64,000 nt of DNA, from contig NC_090248.1 of NCBI RefSeq assembly GCF_037325665.1, positions 17,956,185 to 18,020,184 of the forward strand. The letters are read 5' to 3'. Positions 1 to 13,400 of this stretch are shown here, in pieces; position 1 is the stretch's first letter; each line of letters begins with the position of its first letter. A program made the position numbers and the translations under genes. The notes below the pieces were generated by a model. The model saw nothing but the letters and a program-made list of their open reading frames with translations, searched no databases and was not told where the DNA came from. The stretch is from Littorina saxatilis. Lineage: Eukaryota > Mollusca > Gastropoda > Littorinimorpha > Littorinidae.

Positions 1-599
1 ATTCTTCTTCATTGCCTATACAGCTTGCTGTCGAATTTACCTTTTTAATTCAAGGACAGGCTTCCTTTCCCTCCAGAAACATCAAAAACCGTTCAGCTTC
101 AAGGGGGCAACCCCCACCAAGGGGCTTTGCCCCCTGGACCCGCATCTGTAACCCCTCCCACTAGTACTTACCTAGTCCGGCCCTGATAGATCAACATGCC
201 ATGACATTTCGTCTTCGGAAAGACGGACTTTTCCACCAAGGAAGGCATTCTCGCCGCCTGCTTTGGTCTGGCTTGAATCCACAAAATATAACAGAAGTTC
301 GATGACAGTACCGCTGCACGCCATTTTTGATCTTCGAATTCGAATTTGACTGAATGCACTCAAAACTTTAGCACGAAGCCCTTCCATTGGATGAAGTTTG
401 GCAGACTTTTGTAATTCGCCTTCTGATTCGATCTCTTTTTTGTGTGATTGGTTCTCTTAAAGGGAAGCAATCGCTGTCAAAATCATATTTCTGAATGTGT
501 TGTTGCTTCCCTTCAATCGGGATTGGCTCCTTGACGAATAGAGGATCATTGAGTGATACAGCTGTGAAAAATGTACGTTGAAAATAAAATGCTTTGCAA

Positions 600-765
600 T
601 AATGCCCATCACGATCACGAAAACAAATGACGATCACGATCACGAGACTTGATTTTTTTGTCATCACGGATCACGGGCAAAGTCCCATCACGATCACAGA
701 AATGGAAATTTCGGCAATCACGGTCACAGAAAGGTAAAAAAACGCCAATCACGATCACGATTTTA
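600..765. repeat. Cluster of ATCACGATCACGA-type motifs
   Basis: Seven or so copies of CGATCACGA or close variants between 604 and 760. The rest of 1-1027 shows a GGGGGCAACCCCC / GGGGCTTTGCCCCC stretch (about 102-152) but no gene I can support. Confidence 0.5.
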
Positions 766-1027
766 AACCCTTTGGGGCCCTCATTGTGACAGAAAGAGGT
801 CATTTTTTTCTGCTACAAAGCCTACAAGTGTGGCACGCACATTCTACGAGGGCACTCAATTCACAGAGAATCTTTGTCCCTGTTTTGCTGCTTACTTCGA
901 GCCAACTTATTCTTATACTGTAGATTTCTACGGACACTGTACATTTTTGAGAGGAAAGAAACAGTTAAGAAAATGACGACGGCTGATCTTTTCAGCAGGC
1001 AGAAATTTAACGGACCATTGCCGCAGG

Positions 1028-2905
1028 TTTTTTATTTATTTTTATTTTATTTTTTTTTTTAACATTTTATTTCCTTTATATACACATAAACACAGCATAG
1101 TATACATCATACACCGAGTTTGTCAACAAAGCGCATACACACGTACATACCTAGACAAGACGCAGACATAGACAGTAGGGTGGGATGTTGAAAAGACAGG
1201 GGATATGGAAGGGGGGGGGGGGAACTGAGGTTGTGGGGGGGGAGGGGGGGAGTTGTAACTGAGGTTGGGGGAGGGGAGGGGGGTAGGTGGGGGCGGTGGT
1301 CACAATTTAGCCTCCAAGTATACATGGGGTTTAATTATCGGCATAAAAGTATTGTATAACCTGTTATGAGTAAATGGGTCAGGGGGTATCACATTCAAAA
1401 ATGTTCATACGAAATCAATCAATACAATTATCCTATAGCATCAATGAAAAAAGTGTCTATATAAACACCACTCTTTTTCAAATTTACCATAATAATTATT
1501 TACACTAGCATTATACTTTTCGATCAAAAACCTTTGTTTAGCAATTTTCACAAAAACATTTAGTGTTGGGACTGTCTTATTTAATTTGGCTCCAAATATA
1601 CTTTGTTTGGCAAGGAGAATAAACAAATCAAAAACAGCATCCGTATGAAAGTTGTCTAAATACCCTAAAATGACTAGCTCTTTTGACAAATTCAAATTAC
1701 TGCAATGTGTGAAATTTTGACATAACCATTCTGTGAAATCAGACCAGAAAAGCTTAACTCTTGTGCACTCCCAAAACAAATGTTCTAAGGTTTCCTCTTC
1801 CTGTGTACAAAAGCTACATAGTGATGTGTCAGAAATTTTCATCAAAAATAACAGGCGTTGAGTGGGAAAAATTCTATGCAGTATTCTATATTGGAACCAC
1901 CTTAGGTATGTGTCTTGTGTAGTTCGCCTTATTGTCAGAAATACCTTTCCAACATTTACATCAAAATTCAATAAATTAGCCCATTTTTCCATGCACTGTA
2001 GATTGCCATCATTTTTCACAAGATGGGTATATATATGTTTTACTCCACCTTTAGCTATTTGTTTCCATACAACATCATCACCAATATGAAAAACATTGTT
2101 TAAAACTGCATCTAACTTTAGTCTTTTATGAAAATTCTTAACTGAGCGCATAACGCCCTCGAAAAAGACAAAATTCAGTTGTAAATTTGGATGTTTCAAT
2201 TTAAAATCGTTATATGACAAAAACCCATCGGCTCTCATCAAGTGACCGACTGTAATAATGCCGTTTTCCATCCAATTCCTGTTAAAAATAACCTTTTTAT
2301 CTATGCAAATATGTACATTATAATACAGACGCTCTGAAGCAAAATCACGCAAGGAGATGGGGACACATTTGCATGCAAAATGTTTATAATGTTTGAAAAC
2401 ATCTCTCCAGAAAGGATTCTGAACTCTTTGCATCAATATGTTTCCAAACTCACCTCCTCTTTCGTGAATGTTATGTACAAGTGGACACAGAGCTTTCAGA
2501 AGTTTAGTTACTTTTCCTTCACTACAAAGGACTCGCTGTAACCATGATATCTTCAGAGCTGACAAAAAGCATTTCAAATCCACCATTTTAAGCCCCCCCT
2601 CTTCAAACGACTAATATGCTGTTGTTCTCTTTATTCTATCTTTCTTACCATTCCATAGAAATGAAAAAAATAACCTATTCAAATCAAACAAAAACTTATC
2701 ATCAGGGTCAGGTAAACTCATAAACAGATGAGTTAACTTAGACAGCGCCAAACTCTTAATAACTGTTATTTTTCCAAAGGGTGTTAAATTTCTTCTGGAC
2801 CAGGACCTGAACAAATTCTCAATTTCATTGCCGCAGTTAGAATTTTTTCTTCGCGGAAAAATCTTAGGTACTATAGCTTTGTGGCTGGCTGACACTGTTC
2901 TTAAG
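1028..2905 (-). mobile_element. L1/Tx1-type LINE, 5'-truncated 3' part
   Basis: Minus-strand frames 2611-2895 and 1441-2586 give the region after the reverse transcriptase (LTPFGKITVIKSLALSKLTH; NRLFFSFLWNGKKDRIKRTT; EEGGLKMVDLK) and a C-terminal zinc finger (CSFCTQEEETLEHLFWEC). This order is typical of L1-Tx1 elements. A stop and a frameshift near 2590-2612 separate the two frames. The T-rich run at 1028-1061 would be its poly(A) tail. The catalytic RT core is absent. Confidence 0.8.
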
Positions 2906-3221
2906 GAATGAAAATTGATTTTTTTTCTCCACAGAAAAAGCGTACTAAGAAGCAGAAATGATTTTCCGCTTAATTTTTATGCAGATATAAAGCGAACCTG
3001 TTTTATTCTGCAGAAAACTAGACATAGAAAGACAGTTTCTGTTGAAATAAAGTGCTGGTTTGATGTTTTTCTAAGATGATAGGAGAAAGATTTTTTCCCA
3101 AAGATTCCCGACCGCATTGTAACATGTATTTAATGATGTAGCTATACCAAGTCCAATGTTAGCTTCTGGACGAGGCAAGAAAACAGAACTGTGCGTTACC
3201 TTCCTCCTTTCCATCTTACAG

Positions 3222-3411
3222 ACGTGGTGACGCTTCAAGGCTTTATCAAGACGGCTGACATATCACTCAATGACGCCATCATGTTCAATGAGATGGATGA
3301 CGACAACGCGCTGCCGGCGGTGATAGGGCGAGGTCTGCAGAAGATGAGTGACTCTCTGCGACAGAACATGCAGCTCACCACTGACGTCATTACCCTAGCC
3401 CGTCACGCTGA
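3222..3411 (+). CDS. aGPCR exon 1 in window
   Basis: Opens after a ttacag acceptor. Encodes an N-terminal extracellular segment with DDDNALPAVIGRG and ends ARHA. The donor is GTCAGT, a weaker site chosen because it alone keeps phase (2) with the next exon; an alternative GTAACT 12 nt further on breaks the frame. Confidence 0.75.
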
Positions 3412-4510
3412 GTCAGTTGGATGCGTAACTTGTGCTTAATTGTTAACTGTATTGTTAGCTTTACTAACGATATAGTAATTATGATTGATTTTTTTCTTGC
3501 CATCTTTGAAGGAGCAAACCTAAGACAAAAAGCTAAATGTTCATCTTTTCATAGTTTTTATCTTTCCATTGTTATTATTTGCCAGATGTGTTTGTTGTTC
3601 CTCCACTTTAACCTATGCCCGACGTCGTTATCGGAAGACATCGTGGGGCCGTGCGGACCCATGCTTCTCAAAGAAGGAAAAATTTGCATAACCTTCCGTA
3701 GACCTATGCTTTCCAAAGAAGCAAAGACGTGCATCCCCTTCCGTAGACGCCGTGGTTAAATTTCCGCGAGAAGTAATTAAATTAAATTATTAATTTAATT
3801 ATTACTGTGCGGACGAAAGCGGCTTAAAGAAGGAAAAACGTGCATACCCTTCTGTGGACCCACATTGTTATGTATTAATTTCGCTCCACGCGACTTGCTT
3901 ATTAACTTTAAAATTAAACAGATCGTAGAAAATGATGTTTAGAGCCAATACCTGAAGGTTTGTGACTTCTCTCCCTAGTTTTTAATGTAAGTTCCTTCAG
4001 TTTGAGAAACATGGGTCCGCACGGCCACGCGATGTCTTCCGTATGTAGTCTAAATTTGACCTTTGTTTTTTTAATTACTTCTCGCTGAAATGTAATGATC
4101 TTTTAGGACATAAGAGCTGTTTAGGTGCCGGGGGCATTCTTAAAAGCTCATTGAAAAATGCCAACTAGTTTAAGAGATATTTGCAATTTAACACCCTTCT
4201 GGGTCCACACGGACCCATGACCACCGGTGATTAAAGATCTAGATTCTAGTGAACGTTTCGTTTTTTCAATAATGAAACGTTCAATAAACTAGCCATTCTT
4301 GTTTCCTGATTCTCTATTTTGGAACGTTAGCAGTGTATCTGTTCCGGACTTCTTACGGAATGAATCAAATTCATAAGTCAAAAGTGATCAATTTCTTAAT
4401 GATTTTGCTTCAAAAAGAACAGGCTGGCATAGTTCTCTCGATCTGTCTGCTTTGTTGAACTGAAAACACTAGATTTTAACATTGTCTATTTATATCTTTA
4501 CTTGTGTGTC

Positions 4511-4569
<59 letters not shown>

Positions 4570-6250
4570 AATATGCTCTAGCGTCATGTGCATCCAACCT
4601 CTTTCACCTCATGTTTCAGTGCCGAGACGGACGAGGTCGAGTTCCGGACCTACCTGTGTCTGTCTGTGGACAACATGGGGCCGCAGGACAAGGGAGCTGT
4701 AGTGGACACCTTCCTGACCGGCCTGCACACGGAACTGGTCAGCAACGAGGACACTGTCCGGCGCCTGTGGAACCTCACCCTACCCTTTGATGAGGCCTTC
4801 AGGCTGCTGATGACTGGTCAGTGGACTAAGCTGGAACATCCTATCAGATGCTTCTTGGACTCCAGCGTGCACATGTTTCTTGCATAAAACGTGTTAAGAA
4901 AGGCATGAAATGTATAAACAAGCACACCAGGTGTTCGGTTAAACCAGTTCATTTCAAATCTAGATAGAATCAAACGGGTTGTATATTCTTTTGCAAGCCA
5001 GCTGTGTTTATTGTGATACGTGTACATGCATGATAACCTTCGCCTTTAATACTAATATAGAGAAAACTTTGTATCTTATAATTTTGTCACCAAGCTAAAC
5101 GTTTGTTGGCACAAGCGTTAAGTTGTTTGGGGAACATGTATTTGTTCTGTTTTGTCCTAATGTTGTGAATATAGGTATGTCTTGTATAGTTGCCATTTAG
5201 ATCAGGAATGTGTCGTTAAAATGAATTGTTAGAATGTATATATATCAAACTCTAAGTTTCCTTGAGTGGTAAATGTTGAAGGATGAATGATAATACATTG
5301 TGAGTGGACGGATGCATGTTATTGATTAAAAGCCCCACAATAATGTGCTTGGCAAATAAAAAAATAACAATAAAAACTAAATAAAAAAGTATTACATGTT
5401 GCTACAGGTTTTAGTCTTATGGGCACCGGGATCATTTCTTTGTGGGGAAACATTATTTGTGGGATAACCCTGACCGCTTTGTTGTTGTGTTACAGAGGTG
5501 TGACCGCTGTGTTGTTGTGTTACAGAGGTGTGTCCAGAGGCACGCTTGACGGACAAGTCAACTGGTCAAGAAGCCACCTTCCCCAGTACACCGGTCAACG
5601 GGCATACACTCAGTGCTGACAACTGCAGTAAGTCACTGATTGCTCTATTTTTGGCTTCAATTTATCGCTTTCCTGGCCAACAATAAGCTTCAGTCACTGA
5701 TTGTTCCATTTTTCGCTTCCCTGGCTTTAAGTCACTGTGTGTGTATACGCGCGCGCGTGCGTGCGTGCGCGCGTATGTGTGTGTGTGTGTGTGTGTGTGA
5801 ATGATTGTGTATGTGTGCTTGCGCGCGTGCATGCATTCGTACGAGCGTGCACATTCATGTGGGTATGTTTGTCTGCGTATACACACCCATCACTTTTGTG
5901 TAAATGTACCTTGTCTTTGTGTGCGTTTGTGCGATTATATGATGTGTGTCTGCGTGTGGGCATCTTCCCTCGTTCGTTCATCAGATGTGTAAACTCCCCC
6001 GTGTCAATGTCCAACCAGACGGAGAGTTTGTGGGGTACGCGGAGTGTCGCGGTGACCTGCTGTCCGGCGCTCAGTGGTCATACTGGCAGGTGGACACGCC
6101 GTGCTACAACAGCGACACGGACATCACAGATGACCAGGATGACCACCGGCCGCCCATCAAACTGGACCCTGGGCACGTGGTGGCCGCGGGCACTGGCTTC
6201 GTCGTGCCGCCCAAACCCAAGCCTGGTCTGCTTGTACTGGATGAGGTGGG

Positions 6251-6335
<85 letters not shown>

Positions 6336-7445
6336 GGGGGGGTTGACGCACATTGCGAATGTTGATCGGAACTTGGGGTAACGACGTTGGTATTGAGGTT
6401 AAAGTTTCTTTAACTGCATCGTTCGAGAGACTCGAGAAAAACAAAGAAACAACAACGAAACAAAAAACAAGAAGAAACTAATATTGCTTTTTCATATGTT
6501 ACGTAGATTTCCATTGGTCAATTGGGCAAAACTGAGCTCATTGCAAAAGTGATATGAACGATAATTCCGTCGATATCAGTTTTGATATCGACGACCTCTT
6601 TATTGCTTCCCCACTTCAAAAACAAAGACACCCACATTTAAAAACAAAAACATATATATGAAAATGTAATAATCCCAGATTTTAGTTGAGCAAGTGACTA
6701 ATTACTTTTTGAAAGAAAAGACATTTGGAAATACTTGAAAGTACAAGAAAAGAGTGAATGAACAAAAAGAAATAATAATCAGAGGGAGGGATATGGAACA
6801 GCCAAAACTGAGACAAATACTTTTGTAATTTCTTTACAGTAAATACAAAATGTCCAGAGAATTAGCAATATATCTAACATTGACTGACTGTGTGACGATA
6901 TCTTCTGCTATTGGTCTGTTTCGACAGTGATATCAAAATCTCGACCTCCGGTCTCGATTTTGATATCACTGTCTCAACAGACCATAGCAGAAGATATCAT
7001 CACACAGTCCGTCAATATTGGGTACTATTTACCACCTTGGAAAAATAAATATAACAGCTTCAATCACACAAAATCAAATGTCAGAAGAAAGAAAAATAAT
7101 CAGAATAACCTACTAGCACGTGCAACGCGAAACATTCTTCCCGAAACCTAAACATAACTGTGTCCATGACGACAGGTGCACATCGAACCAGAGAACGTTG
7201 CGGACGTGACGGACCGTCTTGCAGATATCCTCAACACCTCGGTAAGCCTCTCTGACGTGGACGTGGAGATTGTGGCTGACGTCATCGACCGTGTGGCTCT
7301 CGTGCCTAAGCTGCCTAGAGATGTGAGTTCTGACTTTATGATGTGTTTTCTCACTGGATGATGTTTTTTTTACATTTAGTCAAGTTTTGACTAAATGTTT
7401 TAATTAACATAGAGGGGGAATCGAGACGAGGGTCGTGGTGTGTGT

Positions 7446-7495
<50 letters not shown>

Positions 7496-10400
7496 ATCAC
7501 TGCAGAGCGCCTAGAACTGTACCCACGGAATATGCGCGATATAAGCCTCATTGATTGATTGATTGATTGATTGTGTGTGTCTGTCTGTCTGTCTGTGCGT
7601 GTGTGTGTGTAGAGCGATTCAGAGTAAACTACTGGACTGATCTTTATGAAATTTTATATGAGAGTTCCTGGGTATGATATCCCCAGAAGTTTTTTTCTTT
7701 TTTTCGATAAATGTCTTTGATGACGTCATATCCGGCTTTTTGTAAAAGTTGAGGCGGCACTGTCACACCTTCATTTTTCAATCAAATTGATTGAAATTTT
7801 GGCCAAGCAATCTTCGACGAAGGCCGGACTTCGGTATTGCATTTCAGCATGGAGGCTTGACAATTAATAAATGACTTTGGTCATTAAAAATCTGAATTGT
7901 AATTAAAATTATTTTTTTATAAAACGATCCAAAATTACTTTTATTTTATTTTTTATCATGTTCTGATTCCAAAAACATTAACAGCTATTGTGTTTTCAGC
8001 GTAGCAATAGGGTCCGATATTTAGACGAGACAAGTATAATGCCGACGAGTCGTAGACGAGTCGCATTATACTTGTTCGAGTCTAAATATCGGACCCTATT
8101 GCTACGCTGAAAATACAATAGCGATTATATAGCTGTTCTGACCTTTATTTGTTGTTCCAAACTTACAAAATGACAGTTTTTGCGTCGATGCGTTGATCTC
8201 AGGTTTTGATAGCAGACGCCGTTTCTTATGCGCATTAGTTTTGCGCAGGCGCCACACTGACTTTGGAAAAAACTCGATTTGACAACACAGCTGTTAAACA
8301 GGTTTTTAATAGTTCATTCATATACAACAAAAAGAAGTTTGAGTTTTTTTAATTTTGAACAAGACTACTTATGAAGAAGACCAAAACACAACATCAACGG
8401 AAAACTAGAAACAACTGAAGAACTAGGATGCAACAAGGGGAGGAGAAGAGAACAGCTAATCCGTACAAAGCGAGCAGACGGCAGCGACATTTCCAGTTTG
8501 GGTGAATGGCATTTATACTTGTCTCGTCATGAAGCGAATTTTTCAACCTCAGTTATAAACGACTACATGAATGTTAGTGCCATGGGTTATACATCAATAC
8601 TTCAGAGGGGAAGTGGGGTATTTAGTGTGGAGTTACGAGATAAGAAAAACCGAATGCGAAAATGTGTGTCAGTCGGCAACTGTGAACTAAGCTCACAGGC
8701 ACACAAAAACGGCTGTTCCGTTGTACTCCCCTGTTTGTACTACATCTTTCGACTTTGGGCATTTTGTGGTGTTTAGGGACAGAAAATAATAGGTTTAGTC
8801 CTGTTTCATCGGGAAGTTAGCCGAGAAAAGGGTATGCTATCGACATTTGTAAAGCTGAAAAACATTCCCGAGAAGAATATCAAGTTGTCAGTGTATGCTG
8901 TTGTTGATCAGTGAATCATCGTGTGGTAGGCCTACAGGTGGGTAAAACCGGAACCATGCGTCTAAGTTGTTATTGACAATATGCTTTTGGATATTGAGAA
9001 AAATGGCCGACTTCAGTAGCATTATGCTTTGATGATCGGAAGAGACCATCCAATCACAGCCCCCGAATTCCCCCACGTGTTCATCAGAATAGCTATATAT
9101 AAATATGTTATATTCGGATTAAAAACAAGCTCTGAAAATTAAAAATATAAAAATTATGATTAAAATTAAATTTCCGAAATCGTTTTAAAAACAATTTCCT
9201 CTTATTCCTTGTCGGTTCCTGATTCCAAAAACATATAGATATGATATGTTTGGATTAAAAACACGCTCAGAAAGTTAAAACGAAGAGAGGTACAGTAAAG
9301 CGTGCTATGCAGCGCAGCGCAACCGCTACCACGTTAAACAGGCTCGTCACTTTCACTGCCTTTTGCACTAGCGGCGGACTACGGTCATTGTGAAAAAATG
9401 CAGTGCGTTCAGTTTCATTCTGTGAGTTCCACAGCTTGACTAAATGTAGTAATTTCGCCTTACGCGACTTGTTTTATTGCCTCGTGTTCCTGTTCTGGAT
9501 GATCATGTGCACTTGTACATTTTCTGCTTGGTATATAAATCAGTTTCATCGTTTTCAAGGTTTGACTGTCCTCCTTTGTTGTTGTTGTTCGTTGCTGCTT
9601 GTTTGCTTGTTGTTGTTGTTGTTATTGTTGTTGTTGTTGTTGTCTTGGTTTTTATATTTAGTCAAGTTTTGACTAAATATTTTAACATCGAGGGGGAATC
9701 GAAACGAGGGTCGTGGTGTATGTGCGTCTGTCTGTGTGTGTGTGTGTGTGTGTAGAGCGATTCAGACTAAACTACTGGACCGATCTTTATGAAATTTGAC
9801 ATGAGAGTTCCTGGGTATGAAATCCCCGAACGTTTTTTTCATTTTTTTGATAAATGTCTTTGATGACGTCATATCCGGCTTTTCGTGAAAGTTGAGGCGG
9901 CACTGTCACGCCCTCATTTTTCAACCAAATTGGTTGAAATTTTGGTCAAGTACTCTTCGACGAAGCCCGGGGTTCGGTATTGCATTTCAGCTTGGTGGCT
10001 TAAAAATTAATTAATGACTTTGGTCATTAAAAATTGGAAAATTGTAAAAAAAAATAAAAATTTATAAAACGATCCAAATTTACGTTTATCTTATTCTCCA
10101 TCATTTGCTGATTCCAAAAACATATAAATATGTTATATTCGGATTAAAAACAAGCTCTGAAAATTAAATATATAAAAATTATTATCAAAATTTTTTTTTC
10201 GAAATCAATTTAAAAACACTTTCATCTTATTCCTTGTCGGTTCCTGATTCCAAAAATATATAGATATGATATGTTTGGATTAAAAACACGCTCAGAAAGT
10301 TAAAACGAAGAAAGGTACAGAAAAGCGTGCTATCCTTCTTAGCGCAACGAATACCCCGCTCTTCTTGTCAATTCCACGTGCACTGCCTTTGCCACGGGCG

Positions 10401-13400
10401 GTGGAGTGACGATGCTACGAGTATACGGTCTTGCTGCGTTGCGTTGCGTTCAGTTTCATTCTGTGAGTTCGACAGCTACTTGACTAAATATTGTATTTTC
10501 GCCTTACGCGACTTGTTGTCATTGTTGTCTTTGTTGTTGTTGTTGTTGTTGTTTTGTTTCTTGTTGTAACTGTTTTTATATTTAGTCAAGTTTTGACTAA
10601 ATATTTTAACATCGAGGGGGAATCGAAACGAGGGTCGTGGTGTATGTGTGTGTGTGTGTGCGTGTGTGTGTGTGTGTAGAGCGATTCAGACTAAACTACT
10701 GGACCGATCTTTATGAAATTTGACATGAGAGTTCCTGGGTATGAAATCCCCGAACGTTTTTTTCATTTTTTTGATAAATGTCTTTGATGACGTCATATCC
10801 GGCTTTTCGTGAAAGTTGAGGCGGCACTGTCACGCCCTCATTTTTCAACCAAATTGGTTGAAATTTTGGTCAAGTAATCTTCGACAAAGCCCGGGGTTTG
10901 GTATTGCATTTCAGCTTGGTGGCTTAAAAATTAATTAATGACTTTGGTCATTAAAAATCTGAAAATTGTAAAAAAAAATAAAAATTTATAAAACGATCCA
11001 AATTTACGTTTATCTTATTCTCCATCATTTGCTGATTCCAAAAACATATAAATATGTTATATTCGGATTAAAAACAAGCTCTGAAAATTAAATATATAAA
11101 AATTATTATCAAAATTTTTTTTCGAAATCGTTTTAAAAACACTTTCATCTTATTCCTTGTCGGTTCCTGATTCCAAAAACATATAGATATGATATGTTTG
11201 GATTAAAAACACGCTCAGAAAGTTAAAACGAAGAGAGGTACAGAAAAGCGTGCTATGCAGCATAGCGTAACCACTACCCCGCTCTTCTTGTCAATTTCAC
11301 TGCCTATGCCGTGAGCGGTGGACCACGAGTATACGGTCTTGCTGCGTTGCATTGCGTTCAGTTTCATTCTGTGAGTTCGACAGCTACTTGACTAAATATT
11401 GTATTTTCGCCTTACGCGACTTGTTTTTATATTTAGTCAAGTTTTGACTAAATATTTTAACATCGAGGGGGAATCGAAACGAGGGTCGTGGTGTATGTGC
11501 GTCTGTCTGTCTGTCTGTGTGTGTGTGTGTGTAGAGCGATTCAGACTAAACTACTGGACCGATCTTTATGAAATTTGACATGAGAGTTCCTGGGTATGAA
11601 ATCCCCGAACGTTTTTTTCATTTTTTTGATAAATGTCTTTGATGACGTCATATCCGGCTTTTCGTGAAAGTTGAGGCGGCACTGTCACACCGTCATTTTT
11701 CAACCAAATTGGTTCAAATTTTGGTCAAGTAATCTTCGACGAAGCCCGGACTTCGGTATTGCATTTCAGCTTGGTGGCCTAAAAATTAATTAATGACTTT
11801 GGTCATTAAAAATCTGAATATTGTAAAAAAAAATAAAAATTTTCAAAACGATCCAAATTTACGTTTATCTTATTCTCCATCATTTGCTGATTCCAAAAAC
11901 ATATAAATATGTTATATTCGGATTAAAAACAAGCTCTGAAAATTAAATATATAAAAATTATTATCAAAATTAAATTGTCCAAATCAATTTAAAAACACTT
12001 TCATCTTATTCCTTGTCGGTTCCTGATTCCAAAAACATATAGATATGATATGTTTGGATTAAAAACACGCTCAGAAAGTTAAAACAAAGAGAGGTACAGA
12101 AAAGCGTGCTATCCTTCTTAGCGCAACTACTACCCCGCTCTTCTTGTCAATTTCACTGCCTTTGCCATGAGCGGTGGACTGACGATGCTACGAGTATACG
12201 GTCTTGCTGAAAAATGGCAGCTACTTGACTAAATATTGTATTTTCGCCTTTCGCGACTTGTTGTTTTTGTTGTTGTTGTCGTCGTTGATGCTGATATGTT
12301 TATTGGTGTATAAATATATATCAGCAATTAAGAATTTCGTTATACACATCCATGCGACTCAGTCGATCTGGCCTTTCTTCGCTTTTTAGATACAGCTGAT
12401 TAATATTGTATCTGTGTTTATCCCCAGGTGGGAATGACACTGATGAAGACGGTCAACAGAGTATTGGACAGTCCACTGCACACACTCAGAGTGGCTCAAC
12501 GTCGTGCCAAGACCTCCACAAGGTATTTGACTATCATGAATTGACCTCATACGTCTGAATCATTGAAAATGATGTTCACGAGAAAAGATTTGATTGTTTC
12601 AATGAAAAATAGGGTTGGTGCACCAAGTTTTGTTTCACCCATCTGAATTGTCGGTCAGTTCTTGCAAATGGTGGGGCATTTTTGCAGACTGATGCTAATA
12701 AAACTATTTCATTGTGTAGGCTAGCCAATTTCAAAACTGACACATGATAGCGTCCACCATCTTCACAGAATCCTGCAGGACCTGGATAGGTTCAGCGAGA
12801 AGCTGGACTTCGGTCACGATGGAAGCAGTCACGTGCGTTACGTCACGCCGAACATCGCGATGGAAGTGTGGAACCTCCGCAGCGCACGCGAGCCTGTGAT
12901 TGGTCTGGCGGCCACGATGGGCGGGACCCATGACGCCCCGCTGTCCGAGACTCGCATCACCACGCTCAACAACCGCACGTGGGCTGACCTCAACATGGCC
13001 AACTTTGATGTGGCCATTGAGCTGCCTGACCAGCTCGTGTCTGGAGGTAGGTCTTATACACTTTGCTAGCAGGGCTGGATCTAGTGTATCAGAAGGAGGG
13101 GCTTCCAAAACGAGGCAGGGGTACAGGGAAGAAAAGCACAATTGCCAGGTAAAGGGGGGGGGGGGGGGGGCTTCTGGAAGACAGGACGCCCATTCCCCCC
13201 CTCACCCTTAGATCCCGCCCTGGGTAGGCCATTTTGTGCAGCGAATATCTGAATGGTAAAGGATGGTCACTACTCTTCTTGTGTGAGTAACTGATGAGTA
13301 TTGCTGTTAAGATAAATCTGAAATGTCCGTGGCAGACTTTGATAATTATGGCTATTGGGCTGCTTGACTAGCTTGTCACCAGACGAAGACCTTGTACTCT

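Larger units (their letters stand above)
7372..9474 (+). mobile_element. Helentron-like copy 1 (split by a nested element)
   Basis: Starts TACATTTAGTCAAG with a palindrome, then a (TG)n tract, a TGACGTCA at 7721-7728, and ends CTTGACTAAATGTA plus a TCGC-CTTAC-GCGA stem-loop and ACTTG. The asymmetric end pairing, internal microsatellite and 3' hairpin match non-autonomous Helentrons (HINEs). A different element occupies about 7978-9098. A ~65-bp SINE tail (7497-7565) sits in its (TG)n tract. Confidence 0.7.

Noticed and set aside
1107-1325. Pro-rich minus-strand frame
   Set aside because: Translation of a G-rich low-complexity stretch in the LINE 3' region.
6000-6018. Upstream acceptor (catcag) for receptor exon 4
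   Set aside because: It would break the phase with exon 3; the acceptor 24 nt downstream keeps the frame and a sensible Cys-rich domain.
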